Shown: positions 37,011 through 47,542 of the stretch, piece after piece
Layout of the letters: each line of letters opens with the position of its first letter
Numbering within the stretch: the first letter of the stretch is position 1
Made by a program: the position numbers and the translations under genes
The notes under the pieces: model-generated
Databases searched by the model: none
What the model saw: only the letters and a program-made list of their open reading frames with translations
Told to the model about the DNA's origin: nothing
Assembly (NCBI GenBank): GCA_016932575.1
Contig: JAFGCO010000036.1
Coordinates: 39,228-103,227 of the forward strand
Direction: 5' to 3'
Length of the DNA stretch: 64,000 nt
Origin: a bacterium
GTDB taxonomy: Bacteria; Zhuqueibacterota; QNDG01; JAFGCO01

Positions 37011-38285
37011 TCAATGCATTTGCTCAAGTTTATCTTTCAGTTTTTTGATGTACTCATCCGGATCTATGGGGCATTGGGCCACACCGGATTCCACAGCTGC
37101 TTTAGCCACAGCAGGTGCTTCCCAGAGCAGAACGCGGGGATCCAATGGTTTGGGAATAATATAATCCGGTCCAAATTGAAAATTTTGATGATCATAAGCC
37201 TGACATACGGACTCAGGAACCGATTCTTTTGCAAGCCCAGCCAGTGAATGGCAGGCTGCAATTTTCATTTCTTCGTTGATCGTAACTGCCCGTACATCCA
37301 ATGCACCCCGAAAAATGAAAGGAAATCCGAGAACATTATTGATCTGATTCGGATAATCACTGCGCCCGGTGGCAACAATGGCATCCGGACGGACCTTTCT
37401 GGCTGTTTCAGGTTGAATCTCGGGATCAGGATTGGCCATTGCAAAAATCAGGGGATTCGGTCCCATTTTTTTTAGCATGGATTCTGTTAATATATCGGCT
37501 TTTGAAAGACCGATAAATATTTCAGCTTCCTCAATGGCCTCTTCAATTGTACGGCAGGATTGAGTGGTCGCGAACAGCGCTTTATATGGATTCATACCTG
37601 TTTCCCGCCCTTGGTAGATCACACCCTGACTGTCGACCATAATGATATTTTCTTTTTGTATTCCCAATTTGATAAATATTTTCGAACATGCAATGCCTGC
37701 CGCCCCCGCACCCACAACCACCATTTTGGCTTTGGATAAATCCTTTCGGGTCAGTTCGGCTCCGTTCAGTAAGCCGGCTCCTGCAATAATGGCTGTTCCG
37801 TGCTGATCATCGTGAAATACCGGAATGGAAAGGGTTTTTTTCAAGGTCTCTTCAATATAAAAGCATTCCGGTGCTTTAATGTCTTCCAGATTGATACCGC
37901 CGAATGTGGGTTCCAAAATCTGTACAGTCCGAATGATCTCATCAGGATCTTCTGTACTGATCTCAAGATCATACACGTCGACATCCGCAAATCGTTTAAA
38001 AAGTACTCCCTTGCCTTCCATAACCGGCTTCCCGGCCAATGGCCCAATGTTTCCCAATCCAAGCACAGCACTGCCATTCGAGACCACGGCAACCAGATTG
38101 CCTCGATTGGTAAACCTGTACGCAGCGAGCGGATCATCAGCAATAATCCTGCAGGGAGCGGCCACACCCGGAGTATAGGCCAGCGAAAGGTCATGCTGGG
38201 TTTCACAGGGCTTGGTTGGAACGACAGATAATTTTCCGCAAGGGATTTTCTCATGGTACTCCAAAGCAGCTTCATCGTATGACAT
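37011..38285 (-). CDS. Malic enzyme (oxaloacetate-decarboxylating malate dehydrogenase)
   Basis: 424 residues with GAGGAG before the ATG. '[11 protein letters not shown]', '[19 protein letters not shown]' and the Rossmann motif '[14 protein letters not shown]' identify the short bacterial type that lacks the phosphotransacetylase-like tail of MaeB. It converts malate to pyruvate and CO2 with NAD(P)+. Cofactor choice is not decided from sequence. Its neighbours, fumarase downstream and ndk upstream on the same strand, suggest a central-metabolism transcript. Confidence 0.92.
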   Translation of the reverse strand: MSYDEAALEYHEKIPCGKLSVVPTKPCETQHDLSLAYTPGVAAPCRIIADDPLAAYRFTNRGNLVAVVSNGSAVLGLGNIGPLAGKPVMEGKGVLFKRFADVDVYDLEISTEDPDEIIRTVQILEPTFGGINLEDIKAPECFYIEETLKKTLSIPVFHDDQHGTAIIAGAGLLNGAELTRKDLSKAKMVVVGAGAAGIACSKIFIKLGIQKENIIMVDSQGVIYQGRETGMNPYKALFATTQSCRTIEEAIEEAEIFIGLSKADILTESMLKKMGPNPLIFAMANPDPEIQPETARKVRPDAIVATGRSDYPNQINNVLGFPFIFRGALDVRAVTINEEMKIAACHSLAGLAKESVPESVCQAYDHQNFQFGPDYIIPKPLDPRVLLWEAPAVAKAAVESGVAQCPIDPDEYIKKLKDKLEQMH

Positions 38286-38320
38286 AGGATTTTGCTCCTC
38301 GTAAGATCCTGATTATGCTA

Positions 38321-38734
38321 TTATTCGGATTGATTATCAAAGAAAAATGCGATTTCCCTGACAGCGCTTTCTGAACTGTCAGAAGCATGAACCGCGTTTC
38401 TGCGGCCATTCGTGGCAAAATCCTTTCTAATCGTGCCTTCTGCTGCTTCATTCGGATCGGTTGCCCCCACCATCTCCCGAAGGCCACTAATTGCATATTG
38501 CCCCTCAACCACCACCGGCACGCAGGGACCTGATATCATAAAATCAATCAGAGGCTTAAAAAAATATTTATCCTGATGGATCTTATAAAAAGCTTCAGCC
38601 CTCTGTTCTTCCAAAGTAAGCATACGGATATTTTTAATTTCATATCCTGCATTTTCCACACGGCGAATGATTTCTCCAATCAGTTTTTTCTCAACAGCAT
38701 CCGGTTTTACAATGAGTAATGTCTGTTCTGTCAT
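38321..38734 (-). CDS. ndk: Nucleoside diphosphate kinase
   Basis: 137 residues, normal family length. 'TLLIVKPDAVEKKLIGEII' opens the ferredoxin-like fold, and the phosphorylated active-site His is His116 in 'NAVHASDS'. It transfers the terminal phosphate from ATP to other NDPs to balance the nucleotide pools. The malic enzyme gene follows after 35 bases. Ribosome site AAAGGA. Confidence 0.97.
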   Translation of the reverse strand: MTEQTLLIVKPDAVEKKLIGEIIRRVENAGYEIKNIRMLTLEEQRAEAFYKIHQDKYFFKPLIDFMISGPCVPVVVEGQYAISGLREMVGATDPNEAAEGTIRKDFATNGRRNAVHASDSSESAVREIAFFFDNQSE

Positions 38735-38828
38735 GAATATCCTTTCCCCTTAAGAAGCTTCGGATGAATCGCAGATACGGTAAATCTGAATGATATTACA
38801 GTTTTAACAGGTACAATCGTCAAGGGAT

Positions 38829-40148
38829 TCAGATGATTTTTTTTTGTTCTAATACATCCTTTAATCCGGGTTTTCCTTCCTCTTTCAACTGGTACTGAAT
38901 TCTGACCATTGGTTTATCTGTCTGAATCAGACGTGCTAGATTAATGGGTGTTCCGATCACCACAGAATCACAATCCACAGCCTGAATAGTGGACTGCAAA
39001 TCCTGAATTTGCTTATCGCCATAACCCATGGCAGGCAAAAGATGACCGATATTCGGGTATTTCTTGAAAGTGTCTGCAATGGTTCCGGTAATCCACGGTC
39101 GGGGATCTACCATTTCTTTGGCACCGTATTGTCCGGCAGCAACCATGCCGGCTCCATAGGCCATCCCACCATGCGTCAACGTAGGGCCATCTTCCACCAC
39201 CAGTACACGTTTTCCCTGAATAAGAGACGGATCGCTGACTGAAATCGGTGAAGCCGCATGAATGATCATTGCCCTTGGATTTGTGGCAGCGATATTTTTT
39301 TGAACATTATTAACATCTTCAGGAATGGCTGTATCGATCTTATTCATAATGACAACATCCGCAGACAAAAGATTGGTTTCACCGGGAAAATACCGTATTT
39401 CGTGTCCCGGTCTGTGCGGATCAACCACTGTGATCCATAAATCCGGCTGATAAAAAGGTGTGTCATTGTTTCCGCCGTCCCATAGAATGATATCCGCTTC
39501 CTGTTCAGCTTCCTGAAGAATCGCTGCATAATCCACGCCTGCATACACGATTGTGCCCCTCTCCAGATGTGGTTCGTATTCCTCACGCTCTTCAATCGTG
39601 CAAGCATGCTTATCCAGGTCTGAAAGATTGGCAAACCGCTGAACCCGCTGTTTCATTAAATCGCCGTAAGGCATGGGATGCCTCACCACTACAACCTGCT
39701 TACCCGCTGCCTTTAAAATTTCACTGATCCGTCGCGTGGTCTGACTTTTTCCGCAACCTGTTCTGACCGCACAGACCGCCACGACCGGTTTCCGGGATTT
39801 CAGCATGGTTTGATGATTGCCCAAAAGCACAAAATTAGCACCAGCGTGATTAACCAGAGAGGCTTTATGCATTACGATTTCGTGACTTACATCGCTGTAT
39901 GAAAATACAACTTCATCAACATGCCGACTTTTGATTAAATCAAACAAACCATCTTCAGGCTCTATGGAAATTCCTTGAGGATACAGGTCACCCGCCAATC
40001 CTGACGGATAAGTACGATCATCGATATTCGGTATTTGTGTGGCAGTAAATGCCACAACTTCAAATCGATTATTATCACGATAGTAAACATTAAAATTATG
40101 AAAATCGCGCCCGGCTGCGCCCATGATAATTACACGATTTTTTCGCAT
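38829..40148 (-). CDS. Cyclic 2,3-diphosphoglycerate synthetase-like P-loop NTPase
   Basis: 439 residues. Start set at the second of two adjacent ATGs (40148) because AGGAGG is too close to the first (40151). An N-terminal Rossmann-like part ('VIIMGAAGRDFHNFN') is followed by a P-loop NTPase core: 'AVRTGCGKSQTTRR' (Walker A), 'ILWDGGNNDTPFY', 'VIMNKIDTA' (NKxD-like), 'VLVVEDGPTLTHGGMAYGAG'. This matches proteins annotated as cyclic 2,3-diphosphoglycerate synthetase, which in methanogens makes the thermoprotectant cDPG. Bacterial members are mostly untested, and a metal- or guanine-nucleotide-dependent role is possible. Stand-alone gene between ndk and lon. Confidence 0.8.
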   Translation of the reverse strand: MRKNRVIIMGAAGRDFHNFNVYYRDNNRFEVVAFTATQIPNIDDRTYPSGLAGDLYPQGISIEPEDGLFDLIKSRHVDEVVFSYSDVSHEIVMHKASLVNHAGANFVLLGNHQTMLKSRKPVVAVCAVRTGCGKSQTTRRISEILKAAGKQVVVVRHPMPYGDLMKQRVQRFANLSDLDKHACTIEEREEYEPHLERGTIVYAGVDYAAILQEAEQEADIILWDGGNNDTPFYQPDLWITVVDPHRPGHEIRYFPGETNLLSADVVIMNKIDTAIPEDVNNVQKNIAATNPRAMIIHAASPISVSDPSLIQGKRVLVVEDGPTLTHGGMAYGAGMVAAGQYGAKEMVDPRPWITGTIADTFKKYPNIGHLLPAMGYGDKQIQDLQSTIQAVDCDSVVIGTPINLARLIQTDKPMVRIQYQLKEEGKPGLKDVLEQKKII

Positions 40149-40377
40149 CATTCCTCCTGTTTGAATATCATTGGATTCACATCAGAAGAAATGGAGATTA
40201 CTCAAAACCGTGAAGCCATCTGCAAAAAAGATATTTTCGAATATACAATAACATAATATGGTTTTACTTAACAACTCGGACAAAGACTTTTTCTTTACAG
40301 GCCTGTATATATTCCTTAAATAAATTCACCCGGATTGAATTATTTTAATTGGATATGACTTGATAATCAATATCATA

Positions 40378-42744
40378 TCAACTTACTCTTTTCTTCTCCG
40401 GTGTCAATGTTAACGCATATACCTCATTCAGCCATTCCACAAAATGAAAAGTCATCTTTTCACAAAGATAGTCCGGTATTTCCTCGAGGTCTTTTTCATT
40501 GAGTTTAGGAAGAATCACAGTAAGGATTCCTGCCCTTTTGGCAGCCAGCACCTTTTCTTTGATTCCGCCGACAGGGAGCACCTTGCCCCGAAGTGTAATT
40601 TCACCGGTCATGGCGATATCCCGACGAACCCGCCTCTTCGATAACAATGAAACCAGCGCTGTTGACATGGTAACACCTGCAGAGGGCCCATCCTTTGGGG
40701 TGGCTCCTTCGGGAATATGGATATGTATATCATGTTTCTGAAAATAATCTTCTTCAACCTGAAAATCTCTTGCCCGGCTGCGTATATATGATAATGCCGC
40801 CTGTGCGGATTCTTTCATCACATCGCCCAGTTGTCCGGTCAGAACCAGTCCCTTGCTTCCTGGCATCGCAGTGGCTTCCACAAAAAGAATGACTCCCCCC
40901 ACTGGTGTCCACGCCAGTCCCGTGGCGATACCGATTTCATTTTTCCTTCCGGCCATTTCAGAAAAGAACTTTCGGGGACCCAGCAACTCTGTTACTTTAT
41001 CAGGTGTCATAGACACTTTGGTGGTTTTTCCTTCTGCGACCATCCTGGCCACTTTCCTGCAGCAAGATCCGATTTCACGCTCCAGATTCCTGACACCGGC
41101 CTCCCGCGTATAATCTGCGATGAGCCTCCGAATGGCCCGGTCAGTGAACCGAATCTGAGATTTTTTTAAACCGTTCTCTTCGCGCTGCCGCGGAACCAGG
41201 TAATTCTTGGCAATCATCAGTTTTTCATCTTCAATATATCCGGCCAACCGAATCACCTCCATGCGGTCCAGAAGGGGCCGGGGAATCGTATCCAGCATAT
41301 TGGCTGTGGTAATAAACATGACTCTTGAAAGATCAAACGACACTTCCAGATAATGGTCTGAAAAAGCAATATTCTGTTCCGGATCGAGGACCTCCAAAAG
41401 TGCTGACGCCGGATCACCCCGAAAATCCGTACCCACCTTGTCAATTTCATCCAGCATAAAAACCGGATTGTTGGACTTAACCCTTTTAATCCCCTGAATA
41501 ATACGGCCAGGAAGGGATCCGATGTAAGTCCGGCGGTGCCCCCGTATTTCCGCTTCATCCCGCATTCCCCCAAGTGAGTAGCGGACGAATTTCCGCCCCA
41601 TGGCACGGGCGATACTTCGTCCCAATGATGTTTTACCGACACCGGGAGGCCCTACAAAACAAAGGATGGGTCCTTTGCTGCTCTCTTTTAATTTCCGGAC
41701 AGCCAGGAATTCTAAAATTCGGTCTTTCACGTCATCCAGACCATAATGATCGGCATCTAAAATGGCTTTCGCCTGAGGAATATCAATCCGATCCTCGGTT
41801 TGGTCTTGCCACGGCAGACTGATAAGCCAGTCAAGATAAGTTCTCGAGACCGTATATTCAGCGGCTTGCGGCGGCATTTTTGAAAGCCGATCCAATTCTT
41901 TCTCAGCGGTTTCTTTTGCTTCAGCAGACATCCCCGATTTTTCAATTTTTTCTTTCAGATCATCCAGTTCGGCAGTTCGGTCATCCTTTTCGCCCAATTC
42001 ATTCTGGATGGCTTTCATCTGTTCTCTTAAAAAATATTCCCTCTGGCTGTCTTCAATCTTATTTTTTACTTCAGAATGGATTTTATTGCCTAATTTAAGC
42101 AATTCCAGTTCACGGTTAAGATAGTTTAACAATTTGGTGAGACGATCTTCCACATCCAATGCTTCAAGAATGTCCTGACGTTCTTTAATGGGTATTTTTA
42201 AATTGGAGATAATCAAATCAGCCAACCGTCCGGGATTATCGACATTATCAATCGCCTGACCCAACTCTTCAGGGAGAAGAGGCGATAAATCCACAATTTC
42301 CTGAAAAATATCCAGCACCTCCCGACGCAGGGCTTCTGTTTTGACAGAATGCGCAGTGTCTTCAGGAATAGGCAAAATCTTGCCCCTGGGATAAGGATTC
42401 TCCTGAATCAGTGAATTCAGACGAATTCTTGACAATCCCTGCACCATTAATCCCATGCTGCCGTCAGGAATGCGAAACATCTTTAAAATAAATACAGCTG
42501 TGCCGATATCGAACATTTGTTCTTTATCCTGGTCGTCGGAAGAGCGAATACCAAACAAGCCGACAATCTTTCGATCGCTTAAAGCATCATTAATCGCTGC
42601 CATTCGTTTTTCATCAGAGATAATGATAGGTGCCACAACATAGGGAAATACTAAAATATTTGCCATAGGGAGGAGGGGTAATTCCTGAGGAATTTCGGGC
42701 ATTTCATTAAAATCGCTTGGATGATGTAATAAATTTGTATTCAT
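40378..42744 (-). CDS. lon: ATP-dependent protease Lon
   Basis: 788 residues, full LonA type. Substrate-binding LAN domain at about 22-215, coiled helical linker at about 220-300, and AAA+ module with Walker A GPPGVGKT (365-372) and Walker B '[11 protein letters not shown]'. The protease domain has Ser688 in 'PKDGPSAG' and Lys731 in '[14 protein letters not shown]' as the catalytic dyad. It degrades misfolded and regulatory proteins in the cytoplasm. ATG 42744 is seven bases after the Hsp20 stop, so chaperone and protease form a stress operon. Confidence 0.97.
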   Translation of the reverse strand: MNTNLLHHPSDFNEMPEIPQELPLLPMANILVFPYVVAPIIISDEKRMAAINDALSDRKIVGLFGIRSSDDQDKEQMFDIGTAVFILKMFRIPDGSMGLMVQGLSRIRLNSLIQENPYPRGKILPIPEDTAHSVKTEALRREVLDIFQEIVDLSPLLPEELGQAIDNVDNPGRLADLIISNLKIPIKERQDILEALDVEDRLTKLLNYLNRELELLKLGNKIHSEVKNKIEDSQREYFLREQMKAIQNELGEKDDRTAELDDLKEKIEKSGMSAEAKETAEKELDRLSKMPPQAAEYTVSRTYLDWLISLPWQDQTEDRIDIPQAKAILDADHYGLDDVKDRILEFLAVRKLKESSKGPILCFVGPPGVGKTSLGRSIARAMGRKFVRYSLGGMRDEAEIRGHRRTYIGSLPGRIIQGIKRVKSNNPVFMLDEIDKVGTDFRGDPASALLEVLDPEQNIAFSDHYLEVSFDLSRVMFITTANMLDTIPRPLLDRMEVIRLAGYIEDEKLMIAKNYLVPRQREENGLKKSQIRFTDRAIRRLIADYTREAGVRNLEREIGSCCRKVARMVAEGKTTKVSMTPDKVTELLGPRKFFSEMAGRKNEIGIATGLAWTPVGGVILFVEATAMPGSKGLVLTGQLGDVMKESAQAALSYIRSRARDFQVEEDYFQKHDIHIHIPEGATPKDGPSAGVTMSTALVSLLSKRRVRRDIAMTGEITLRGKVLPVGGIKEKVLAAKRAGILTVILPKLNEKDLEEIPDYLCEKMTFHFVEWLNEVYALTLTPEKKRVS

Positions 42745-42751
42745 AAATGAA

Positions 42752-43207
42752 TCATTCCACTTTAATATTTACTGAATCACTGAAAGAGATATCTATTTTG
42801 GGGAGCCGAATTTCCAAAAAACCATCCTGATAATTTGCTGATAATTTTTCAAGATCGATTTCTCCGGGAAGAGAAACACGCTGTTCAAAGGGTCCGTAAT
42901 GGATTTCCATCTTGTGATACCGTCTTCGCTCGGCGGGAGGAACAGCCTTACGGATCCCTCGAATGGATAAGACACCCTGCTGATATGTAATTGAAACATC
43001 TTTTACATTTACCTGGGGCAATTCCAAAATAACCACATACTCATTATCGGTTTCAAAAAAATCGGTCGGGGGCTTCCAGTGAATTCCTTTCCGATATAAA
43101 GACGGATAAGCAGATCCGAAAAAATTACTGAAAACAAAATCAAATTCTTCTTCAACCAAACTCATCAACTCTCTTTCAGACTCTCTCGTCAGTTTGGAGT
43201 GAGCCAT
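42752..43207 (-). CDS. Small heat-shock protein, Hsp20 / alpha-crystallin family
   Basis: 151 residues with AAGGAG upstream. The alpha-crystallin domain spans about 45-140: '[20 protein letters not shown]', 'GVLSIRG', '[11 protein letters not shown]', '[14 protein letters not shown]'. The C-terminus 'VNIKVE' can serve as the I-x-I/V anchoring motif for oligomers. It is an ATP-independent holdase. The unusual part is a longer N-terminus with '[19 protein letters not shown]'. First gene of a pair with lon. Confidence 0.93.
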   Translation of the reverse strand: MAHSKLTRESERELMSLVEEEFDFVFSNFFGSAYPSLYRKGIHWKPPTDFFETDNEYVVILELPQVNVKDVSITYQQGVLSIRGIRKAVPPAERRRYHKMEIHYGPFEQRVSLPGEIDLEKLSANYQDGFLEIRLPKIDISFSDSVNIKVE

Positions 43208-43570
43208 TTTCTACTCCTTTATATAAATGATACGGTCTAAAATCATGTTTTATCGTTCATTTGAAATACGTACCGGCACCTGAAAAAACGCAGACACTGC
43301 ATATAGAATTCATTTGTCTGCAAAAGGTTCCAGCCTGCTTAAAAACACCATTTTAATATAGGATTTTTAATGCAAGAAATCAACCGGGGATATTGATTTT
43401 CAGCGGTGTAAAATTTTATGATGATGTCATTACAGATGTCCCGATCATTGCTTTTTATTTTATATGGATGCGACTGCAGTCGTTTTTAAACACTTTTCGT
43501 CGAACCATACTGCTCCCTCTTCCTGGTAATCGGTTGTTGGAATATCTCGGATAGGTAAGTGATTTGATAT
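43208..43570. other. Intergenic region upstream of hsp20-lon
   Basis: About 360 AT-rich bases that must contain the hsp20-lon promoter. No CIRCE-type heat-shock inverted repeat (TTAGCACTC-N9-GAGTGCTAA) was found, and no convincing sigma32-type pair. No gene recognised. Confidence 0.5.
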
Positions 43571-43596
43571 AAAAAAATCGGGATATTTAATCCCGA
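43571..43596 (-). terminator. Terminator overlapping the end of the receiver gene
   Basis: On the minus strand TCGGGAT (43596-43590) pairs with ATCCCGA (43584-43578) across a five-base loop, followed by seven Ts. The stem includes the last sense codons and the TAA stop of the receiver-domain gene. Confidence 0.85.
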
Positions 43597-44084
43597 ATAA
43601 ACTCAATATCATCATCAATCTCTGAAGCGTCGTCTTCCTGATCTGAATCTGTTTCTTCAGATTCATTCATATCCGACGTTTGTTCCATTTCCTGAGAGAA
43701 TTGCGTCTTTTTCAACAGCTTATAAATCATCTGCAGCAGCTTCTCAGGCGAATCCTTGCCTTTGACACTGTAATAGTTGGCTCCGAGATTGATGGCCCGC
43801 TGAACATCATAAATATCTTTCAAACTGGTCAATACAAGCACCGGAATATGTTTGGTCAAGTCATCGCCACGAATCTTTTTTAGAATACTCAATCCATGGC
43901 AATCCGGCAGCATCATATCGAGAATGATAATATCAGGAACCCGTTGATGAGCCAATTTCCACCCATCAGCGCCGGTACCTGCTTCAAATACATGAAACCC
44001 CTTCATTTCGAAGGTACGTTTATAAAGGGTGCGTACCGTGGGTGAATCTTCGATTAATAAAATCGCGATTTTCCGCACCGGCAT
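43587..44084 (-). CDS. Stand-alone response-regulator receiver protein with acidic tail
   Basis: 165 residues. Start set at the second ATG (44084), seven bases from AAAGGAG; the first ATG (44090) is too close. The receiver fold is complete: acidic pair Glu12-Asp13, phospho-acceptor Asp56 ('IILDMMLP'), Thr86 and Lys108 ('YYSVKGK'). After about residue 125 the chain becomes a very acidic tail (SEETDSDQEDDASEIDDD) with no output domain. Such proteins act as CheY-like phospho-relays or bind partner proteins. No histidine kinase lies nearby. Confidence 0.88.
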   Translation of the reverse strand: MPVRKIAILLIEDSPTVRTLYKRTFEMKGFHVFEAGTGADGWKLAHQRVPDIIILDMMLPDCHGLSILKKIRGDDLTKHIPVLVLTSLKDIYDVQRAINLGANYYSVKGKDSPEKLLQMIYKLLKKTQFSQEMEQTSDMNESEETDSDQEDDASEIDDDIEFIRD

Positions 44085-44346
44085 GTGCATTCTCCTTTCA
44101 CGAGAACCTTTTCAATGAAATCGAATCTTAAATTATTCATTATCTAAATAAAGCCAATTTTTTAATAAAAGGCAAGTTTTTTCAACCTATTATTTGTCAA
44201 TATTACTTCAATTGAATCCGATTAATTTTTTTTAACCTGTCAGCTTCAGTATAAATGCTTTACCTTTAAAAAAGATTCCGTCTTTGCTTTACCATTTTAA
44301 ATCCATAGAAGCTCGGTGCATAGAACGTGCCAAATCAAATTAATTC

Positions 44347-45873
44347 TTAAGAATACCATCTCTGCTCCCCGGCATTGGTCACAAAAATTCCCTTATCCGC
44401 AGAAAGGGGGCAAACAGAGGCACATATTCCGCATCCCACGCACAGTGATTCATCCACATACGGCAGAAGAACTTTATTTTTACGGCCATCGATGGTTGTC
44501 ACGATTGACTCTCTGAATTTGATTGCTTTATTTTCCAGAGGACAGTGCTCTTCGCACACCAGGCACGTCTCTCCATAATACCAGGGAATACATCTTGTTT
44601 TATCAAACTGCGCGGTCCCCATTTTCATTTGATGCTTTTCTTCAAGATCAAGCGGATGAATCGCACCTGTTGGACAAACCTGACCGCACATGTTGCAATG
44701 ATATTCGCAATAACCTGCCGGAGTTAAAAGCCTGGGAGTTCCAAGCCCGCCGATTCCGCTTTCAAATCCGGTAAAATGAAGCCCCTTCCCTGCAGTAGAA
44801 CAAACACGAATGCATTCACCACATCGGATGCAGCGATCCAGGAAACGGTCTTCATCCAAAGCGCCTGGCGGACGGATCACTTTTCCTTTCTCAACCGGAT
44901 ATGAAAAGCCTATACTGATCAGTCCCGCGGATGCCAGTCCGGCCAATCCCGCCCCCAACAGGCGCCGCCTGGATAAATCCACAGGTTCGATTGCCGGTTT
45001 GCCTTTTAAATTAAATGAAATGGCCTGTGTGGGGCAAATCGCCTGACAATCCATACAATTAATACACTCTGTATGGTCCGTTTTACGGGGATCCTGCGGA
45101 ATCGCCCCCATCCGGCACAGAAGCTGACATTTACCGCATTCGATGCATGCATCCGAAACACGGCGCCGGTACCATCGCAGCCTGGAAAAAATGCCCAGCA
45201 ATGCCCCCAGCGGACAGAGATTGCGGCACCAGAAACGGCGGGTGATAAATGAGAGGCTCAAAATGGCTATAAACATCAAGCCTGTCAGTATCATGCCTCT
45301 GAATACAGTCATGGATATCGGAAGAATAAATCCGGTCAAACTGTCCTGCAGATTAAACATCGCATCTTCAAGAAATGTGATATTGTAAAAAACACCGAAC
45401 ATTCCGAAAAAGATAAAAACAAAAAGAGGATAGAGTACAGTCACCGCGGTTCGCGTAAAAAGAGGAATGGGAGAAAACCATCCGGCAATTTCAGTTGAAA
45501 AAACGGATGTGACTAAAAATAATATTAGGAGAAAATATTTGATCCATCGATATCGGTATTTTTTAGGATTATCATGATTTCCATATTTTGTTCTGGCTGC
45601 GGCATCAAATCCATCCAGAGCACAACCCATAGGGCACACCCATCCGCAAAAAAAACGGCCGAAAAATATTGTTATGAACAGCATGATCAGAGCGGGGATA
45701 AATTTCCATAGAAAAAATCGTTCTGCAATCCCGGCCGAAGCCATTGCAAGAGCGTCCATACGTAAAAAAAGATCAACAGGTATCCAGTCATTTAACGGAT
45801 AAGAAGCAGCCAAAAATAAAATGAAAAATAAAATGATAAAAACGATTTGTGTCATCCGGCGTACAAGTCGCAT
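44347..45873 (-). CDS. Membrane polyferredoxin, NapH-NapG-like fusion
   Basis: 508 residues from ATG 45873 (TGAGG five bases upstream; the frame extends to a TTG at 45945). The N-terminal half is NapH/NosR-like: about four or five membrane helices, 'FFGRFFCGWVCPMGCALDG', 'FWCRNLCPLGALLG', and two cytoplasmic-type [4Fe-4S] motifs (CIECGKCQLLC, CINCMDCQAICP). In the middle 'SRRRLLGAGLAGLASAGLI' looks like a Tat signal. The C-terminal half is NapG/MauM-like with further motifs (CIRCGECIRVC, CNMCGQVCP, CVGCGICASVCP). It could pass electrons from quinol across the membrane. No nap or nos catalytic gene is visible. A DUF362 gene lies upstream. Confidence 0.85.
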   Translation of the reverse strand: MRLVRRMTQIVFIILFFILFLAASYPLNDWIPVDLFLRMDALAMASAGIAERFFLWKFIPALIMLFITIFFGRFFCGWVCPMGCALDGFDAAARTKYGNHDNPKKYRYRWIKYFLLILFLVTSVFSTEIAGWFSPIPLFTRTAVTVLYPLFVFIFFGMFGVFYNITFLEDAMFNLQDSLTGFILPISMTVFRGMILTGLMFIAILSLSFITRRFWCRNLCPLGALLGIFSRLRWYRRRVSDACIECGKCQLLCRMGAIPQDPRKTDHTECINCMDCQAICPTQAISFNLKGKPAIEPVDLSRRRLLGAGLAGLASAGLISIGFSYPVEKGKVIRPPGALDEDRFLDRCIRCGECIRVCSTAGKGLHFTGFESGIGGLGTPRLLTPAGYCEYHCNMCGQVCPTGAIHPLDLEEKHQMKMGTAQFDKTRCIPWYYGETCLVCEEHCPLENKAIKFRESIVTTIDGRKNKVLLPYVDESLCVGCGICASVCPLSADKGIFVTNAGEQRWYS

Positions 45874-46022
45874 ATCAGCCTCAAAATATAAAATAAGTGG
45901 TCGATTTAAAAATTGATAATCCTTACGTATAATTTCTAAAATCAACCAATTAAAATCAACCCAATTTTTTCATTTATTGCAGATAAAAATACCATCCGTA
46001 TCCTGATCAATTGTTGCTTTAT

Positions 46023-46370
46023 TTAAGACCGGGCTCTGCTCTCAATATCATCCATCAGTTTGTACCAGACCTGGACCGTGTTTTCGAGATAAAAATAATG
46101 ACTGATATACGGAACAAGCAAAATTAAAAACAATCCTATCAGGATAACGGACTGAAGATTCGGTTTGATTAATACAATTGCCAGTGCTGTCAGCAGAAAA
46201 ACACCAAACGCAAGTGTAACTATGAGATGTATCAGCCTTTCTTGCTGCATATACTGAATCATTCTTTGATGCTTCGTTTTTAAGATATCCAAGGTCTGTC
46301 TGCTTCCTTTTAAGAGCAGCTGTTCCCTGAGTGATGACTCATGTTCTTTCATATACTTTTTAATATTCAT
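46023..46370 (-). CDS. Small membrane protein, two helices
   Basis: 115 residues from ATG 46370, with CGGAG seven bases upstream; the longer frame (to 46448) has no ribosome site. The N-terminal ~45 residues are basic and helical ('MKEHESSLREQLLLKGSRQT'). Two hydrophobic segments follow ('LIVTLAFGVFLLTALAIVLI' and 'SVILIGLFLILLVPYISHYF'). It ends in 'YKLMDDIESRARS'. No family recognised. It lies between the polyferredoxin and DUF362 genes on the same strand, so a link to that redox cluster is possible but unproven. Confidence 0.65.
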   Translation of the reverse strand: MNIKKYMKEHESSLREQLLLKGSRQTLDILKTKHQRMIQYMQQERLIHLIVTLAFGVFLLTALAIVLIKPNLQSVILIGLFLILLVPYISHYFYLENTVQVWYKLMDDIESRARS

Positions 46371-46537
46371 GGCTGTACTCCGTAATACTGAGATTGGTGT
46401 AATATAAGAGAATTTAAACGCAAATCGCCTGAAAATCTGAAATTGCATATCACAATAAACAGGTGTTTAAATTTTTATCTGAAAATGATGCTGTATCAAT
46501 CAGTCATCCGGCCGGGTACTAATCAGACAGACACACT

Positions 46538-46569
46538 ATATTCCCTTTCTCTGTAAAAAAAGGGAATAT
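46538..46569 (-). terminator. Hairpin downstream of the DUF362 gene
   Basis: An 11-bp perfect inverted repeat (ATATTCCCTTT 46538-46548 with AAAGGGAATAT 46559-46569) lies 16 bases past the DUF362 stop on the minus strand. No real T-run follows, so termination is likely but not certain. Confidence 0.5.
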
Positions 46570-46585
46570 TTCATTCAATATTGGA

Positions 46586-47482
46586 CTATAATGAAAGTTG
46601 AATCGTTTTTATCTGTTTTTTAGAAAGATCCAGTTCTCCCAGACCCCTGGATTTCGCTTCGCGTAAAAATCTCACAGTCTCAGGATCAATATTAAAAAAC
46701 CGCATCCCATAGGCATCCACAGCCACCGGATCAGTGCCTGCGATAAGCATTTTCTTCTCTGAAACATCAGCCAGATTCCCGCCACTTGGTCCGTTCCGGA
46801 GCAGCACTCGGTAAGCATCCAGAATGATAAGGTCTGCCTTGATTTTTGTATTTATATCCACAATTTTTACAGGATAATCACGATGCAGGCTTCCCCGATT
46901 TCCGCCCAGAAAGCCCATAAAATTCTTCATGCCCAGAGATGCTCCCCCCACACTGTGATGTTTGGCTATAGGAATATTAATAATTTTATCCGCCTCCAAT
47001 ACATCGTCATAAATTTGCCACTGTTTTAGAAGTATGCCTTCCGGAATACTCACCATTTTGAATTTTCTGTCATATACATGCTGAACATCCGCGCCGACCG
47101 CTTCTGCGGCTTCTTGAATACCGCTGCGTTTATAACATCTTCGGGGTTCATTAAGTGTGCGGTCGAACAGTTTGACCTTTCTGGCTCCTGATTCAAAACA
47201 AAGTTTAACCACCTCAGCAACCACATCAGGATTGGTAGTAGCCGCTTGTTTTGGGACCCGGTCCCAGGACATATTGGCTTTTATAACCACCTCGTCACCC
47301 CGGCTGACAAATCGGGACATCCCCCCCAACGCATTCACAGCATGCTGCACCAGGGCAGCCGGCTCTCCCTTTTCCGCGATAATCAGGTCCGGAATATCAA
47401 CAGCTAACAATTGTTTAGGTGGTTGAAAAACCGTAGCGGCAGCCACACCGGCTGCAGTCTTAAAAAAATCACGCCTTTTCAT
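46586..47482 (-). CDS. DUF362 family protein with Tat signal
   Basis: 298 residues with GAGGAG upstream. The N-terminus MKRRDFFKTAAGVAAATVFQ is a twin-arginine (Tat) signal, so the protein is exported folded, probably with a cofactor. The body is DUF362: 'VVIKANMSWDRVP', 'KVKLFDRTLNEPRRCYKRSG', 'INIPIAKHHSVGGASLGMKN', 'GTDPVAVDAYG'. The family is often found beside Fe-S proteins, and its reaction is not established. Here it neighbours the NapH-NapG-like polyferredoxin, supporting a periplasmic redox role. The short Fe-S remnant at 47543 lies just upstream. Confidence 0.87.
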   Translation of the reverse strand: MKRRDFFKTAAGVAAATVFQPPKQLLAVDIPDLIIAEKGEPAALVQHAVNALGGMSRFVSRGDEVVIKANMSWDRVPKQAATTNPDVVAEVVKLCFESGARKVKLFDRTLNEPRRCYKRSGIQEAAEAVGADVQHVYDRKFKMVSIPEGILLKQWQIYDDVLEADKIINIPIAKHHSVGGASLGMKNFMGFLGGNRGSLHRDYPVKIVDINTKIKADLIILDAYRVLLRNGPSGGNLADVSEKKMLIAGTDPVAVDAYGMRFFNIDPETVRFLREAKSRGLGELDLSKKQIKTIQLSL

Positions 47483-47542
47483 ACAACACTCCTCAGCTCA
47501 AAAACAAATCATCCATTTATTTTCTCGACATTTTCTGTGCCT

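Noticed and set aside
43208-43586. CIRCE heat-shock element ahead of hsp20-lon
   Set aside because: No inverted repeat of the required sequence and spacing was seen.
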